Positions 63,680 to 64,000 of a stretch of 64,000 bases of DNA are shown here, in pieces. The position numbers and the translations under genes are program-made. Each line of letters starts with the position of its first letter. Within the stretch, counting starts at the first letter, position 1. The notes beneath the pieces were generated by a model. The model saw only the letters and a list, made by a program, of their open reading frames with translations. It made no database searches and was not told the DNA's origin. Source of the DNA: an uncultured Lachnospiraceae bacterium (lineage in GTDB: Bacteria; Bacillota; Clostridia; Lachnospirales; Lachnospiraceae); the NCBI GenBank assembly GCA_900319245.1, contig ONNQ01000006.1, positions 1-64,000 on the forward strand. Reading direction: 5' to 3'.

Positions 63680-64000
63680 ATGGGATGGAACTTTAACGAC
63701 AATACTCCCATTTACCTGCAGATCATAAGCGGTCTGCAGAGAGAGATTGCAAGCGGAGCTTATCCGCCGGGGTCGCGGCTGCCGTCCGTCCGCGAATTGG
63801 CGCTGGAAGCAGGCGTCAACCCCAACACAATGCAGCGAGCGCTGGCAGAACTGGAAAGGCAAGGTCTTGTCAACAGTCAGCGCACCGCAGGACGGTTTGT
63901 AACGGAAGATACTGCCGCGCTCTCCGCGCTGCGCAGGTCCATGAGCGATACGATCATCGCCAACTTTTTTCGCAATATGCATGGCCTCGGCCTTGCGCAA
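63680..64000 (+). CDS. GntR-family regulator (YtrA-like), N-terminal part
   Basis: The first 107 codons of a plus-strand gene that leaves the window. The winged-helix domain is clear: NTPIYLQIISGLQREIASGAYPPGSRLPSVRELALEAGVNPNTMQRALAELERQGL has the standard GntR pattern (core GSRLPSVREL and NPNTMQRAL). The next segment (ALRRSMSDTIIANFF) is the usual YtrA-type dimerisation helix start. ATG at 63680 has GGAGG five bases upstream. It diverges from the choline operon and is a good candidate for its regulator. Confidence 0.92.
   Translation, partial: MGWNFNDNTPIYLQIISGLQREIASGAYPPGSRLPSVRELALEAGVNPNTMQRALAELERQGLVNSQRTAGRFVTEDTAALSALRRSMSDTIIANFFRNMHGLGLAQ

Noticed and set aside
63529-63711. A small hydrophobic minus-strand protein in the gntR leader
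   Set aside because: It arises from the AT-rich 12-bp array, overlaps the gntR start and has no ribosome site.

Overview
The window reads as chromosome of a low-to-mid GC Gram-positive anaerobe of the class Clostridia, most likely Lachnospiraceae (inference). Support: a large Bacillus/Clostridium-type SRP RNA, strong AGGAGG ribosome binding sites with frequent TTG/GTG starts, LCP/BY-kinase capsule genes, a split transketolase, and methionine aminopeptidase with an N-terminal SEC-C motif. No phage, insertion sequence, integrase or CRISPR array is visible. After about 10.9 kb nearly every gene lies on the minus strand.

Layout. 0-5 kb: housekeeping (start of glgB, a TPR/degenerate AAA protein, rsmA, a TatD nuclease, tRNA-Lys). 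5-8.4 kb: two tandem secreted glucosaminidases with aromatic cell-wall-binding (choline-binding-like) repeats. 8.4-10.8 kb: Rrf2 regulator, tadA, SRP RNA, PflX-like radical SAM protein. 10.9-18 kb: PucR/CdaR-type regulator, MsmK-type ABC ATPase, YesL-like membrane protein with a secreted partner, metG, map. 18-20 kb: split transketolase.

20-36.5 kb: a surface polysaccharide locus. It holds a CpsB-type phosphatase, BY-kinase, Wzz-like CpsC, LCP ligase, LicD, Wzx, a pyruvyltransferase fused to an iron-sulfur FrhB-like module, a Wzy-like polymerase, glycosyltransferases, an acyltransferase, TagD and a CDP-glycerol transferase, a PssD/PssE pair and RmlA. TagD, the CDP-glycerol transferase and LicD suggest glycerol-phosphate and phosphocholine decoration.

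37.8-53 kb: a sugar-diacid catabolic cluster under a PrpR-like regulator whose AAA domain is degenerate. It contains galactarate dehydratase, a TctBAC uptake system, an AEC transporter, a DapA-family aldolase, tartronate semialdehyde reductase, two glucarate dehydratase paralogues and a type-2 glycerate kinase. Together these form a complete route from glucarate/galactarate to pyruvate and 2-phosphoglycerate. 53-59 kb: a lactate-permease-family transporter, a membrane-anchored permuted GH3 glucosidase and a LacX-like epimerase. 59-64 kb: a choline operon (HTH-cytidylyltransferase-choline kinase fusion, LicC-like cytidylyltransferase, BCCT transporter) divergent from a GntR gene that runs off the end.

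The parts link up. The choline operon would make CDP-choline, LicD would place phosphocholine on the surface glycan or teichoic-like polymer, and the repeat-bearing glucosaminidases could bind it. That link is inference from gene content.
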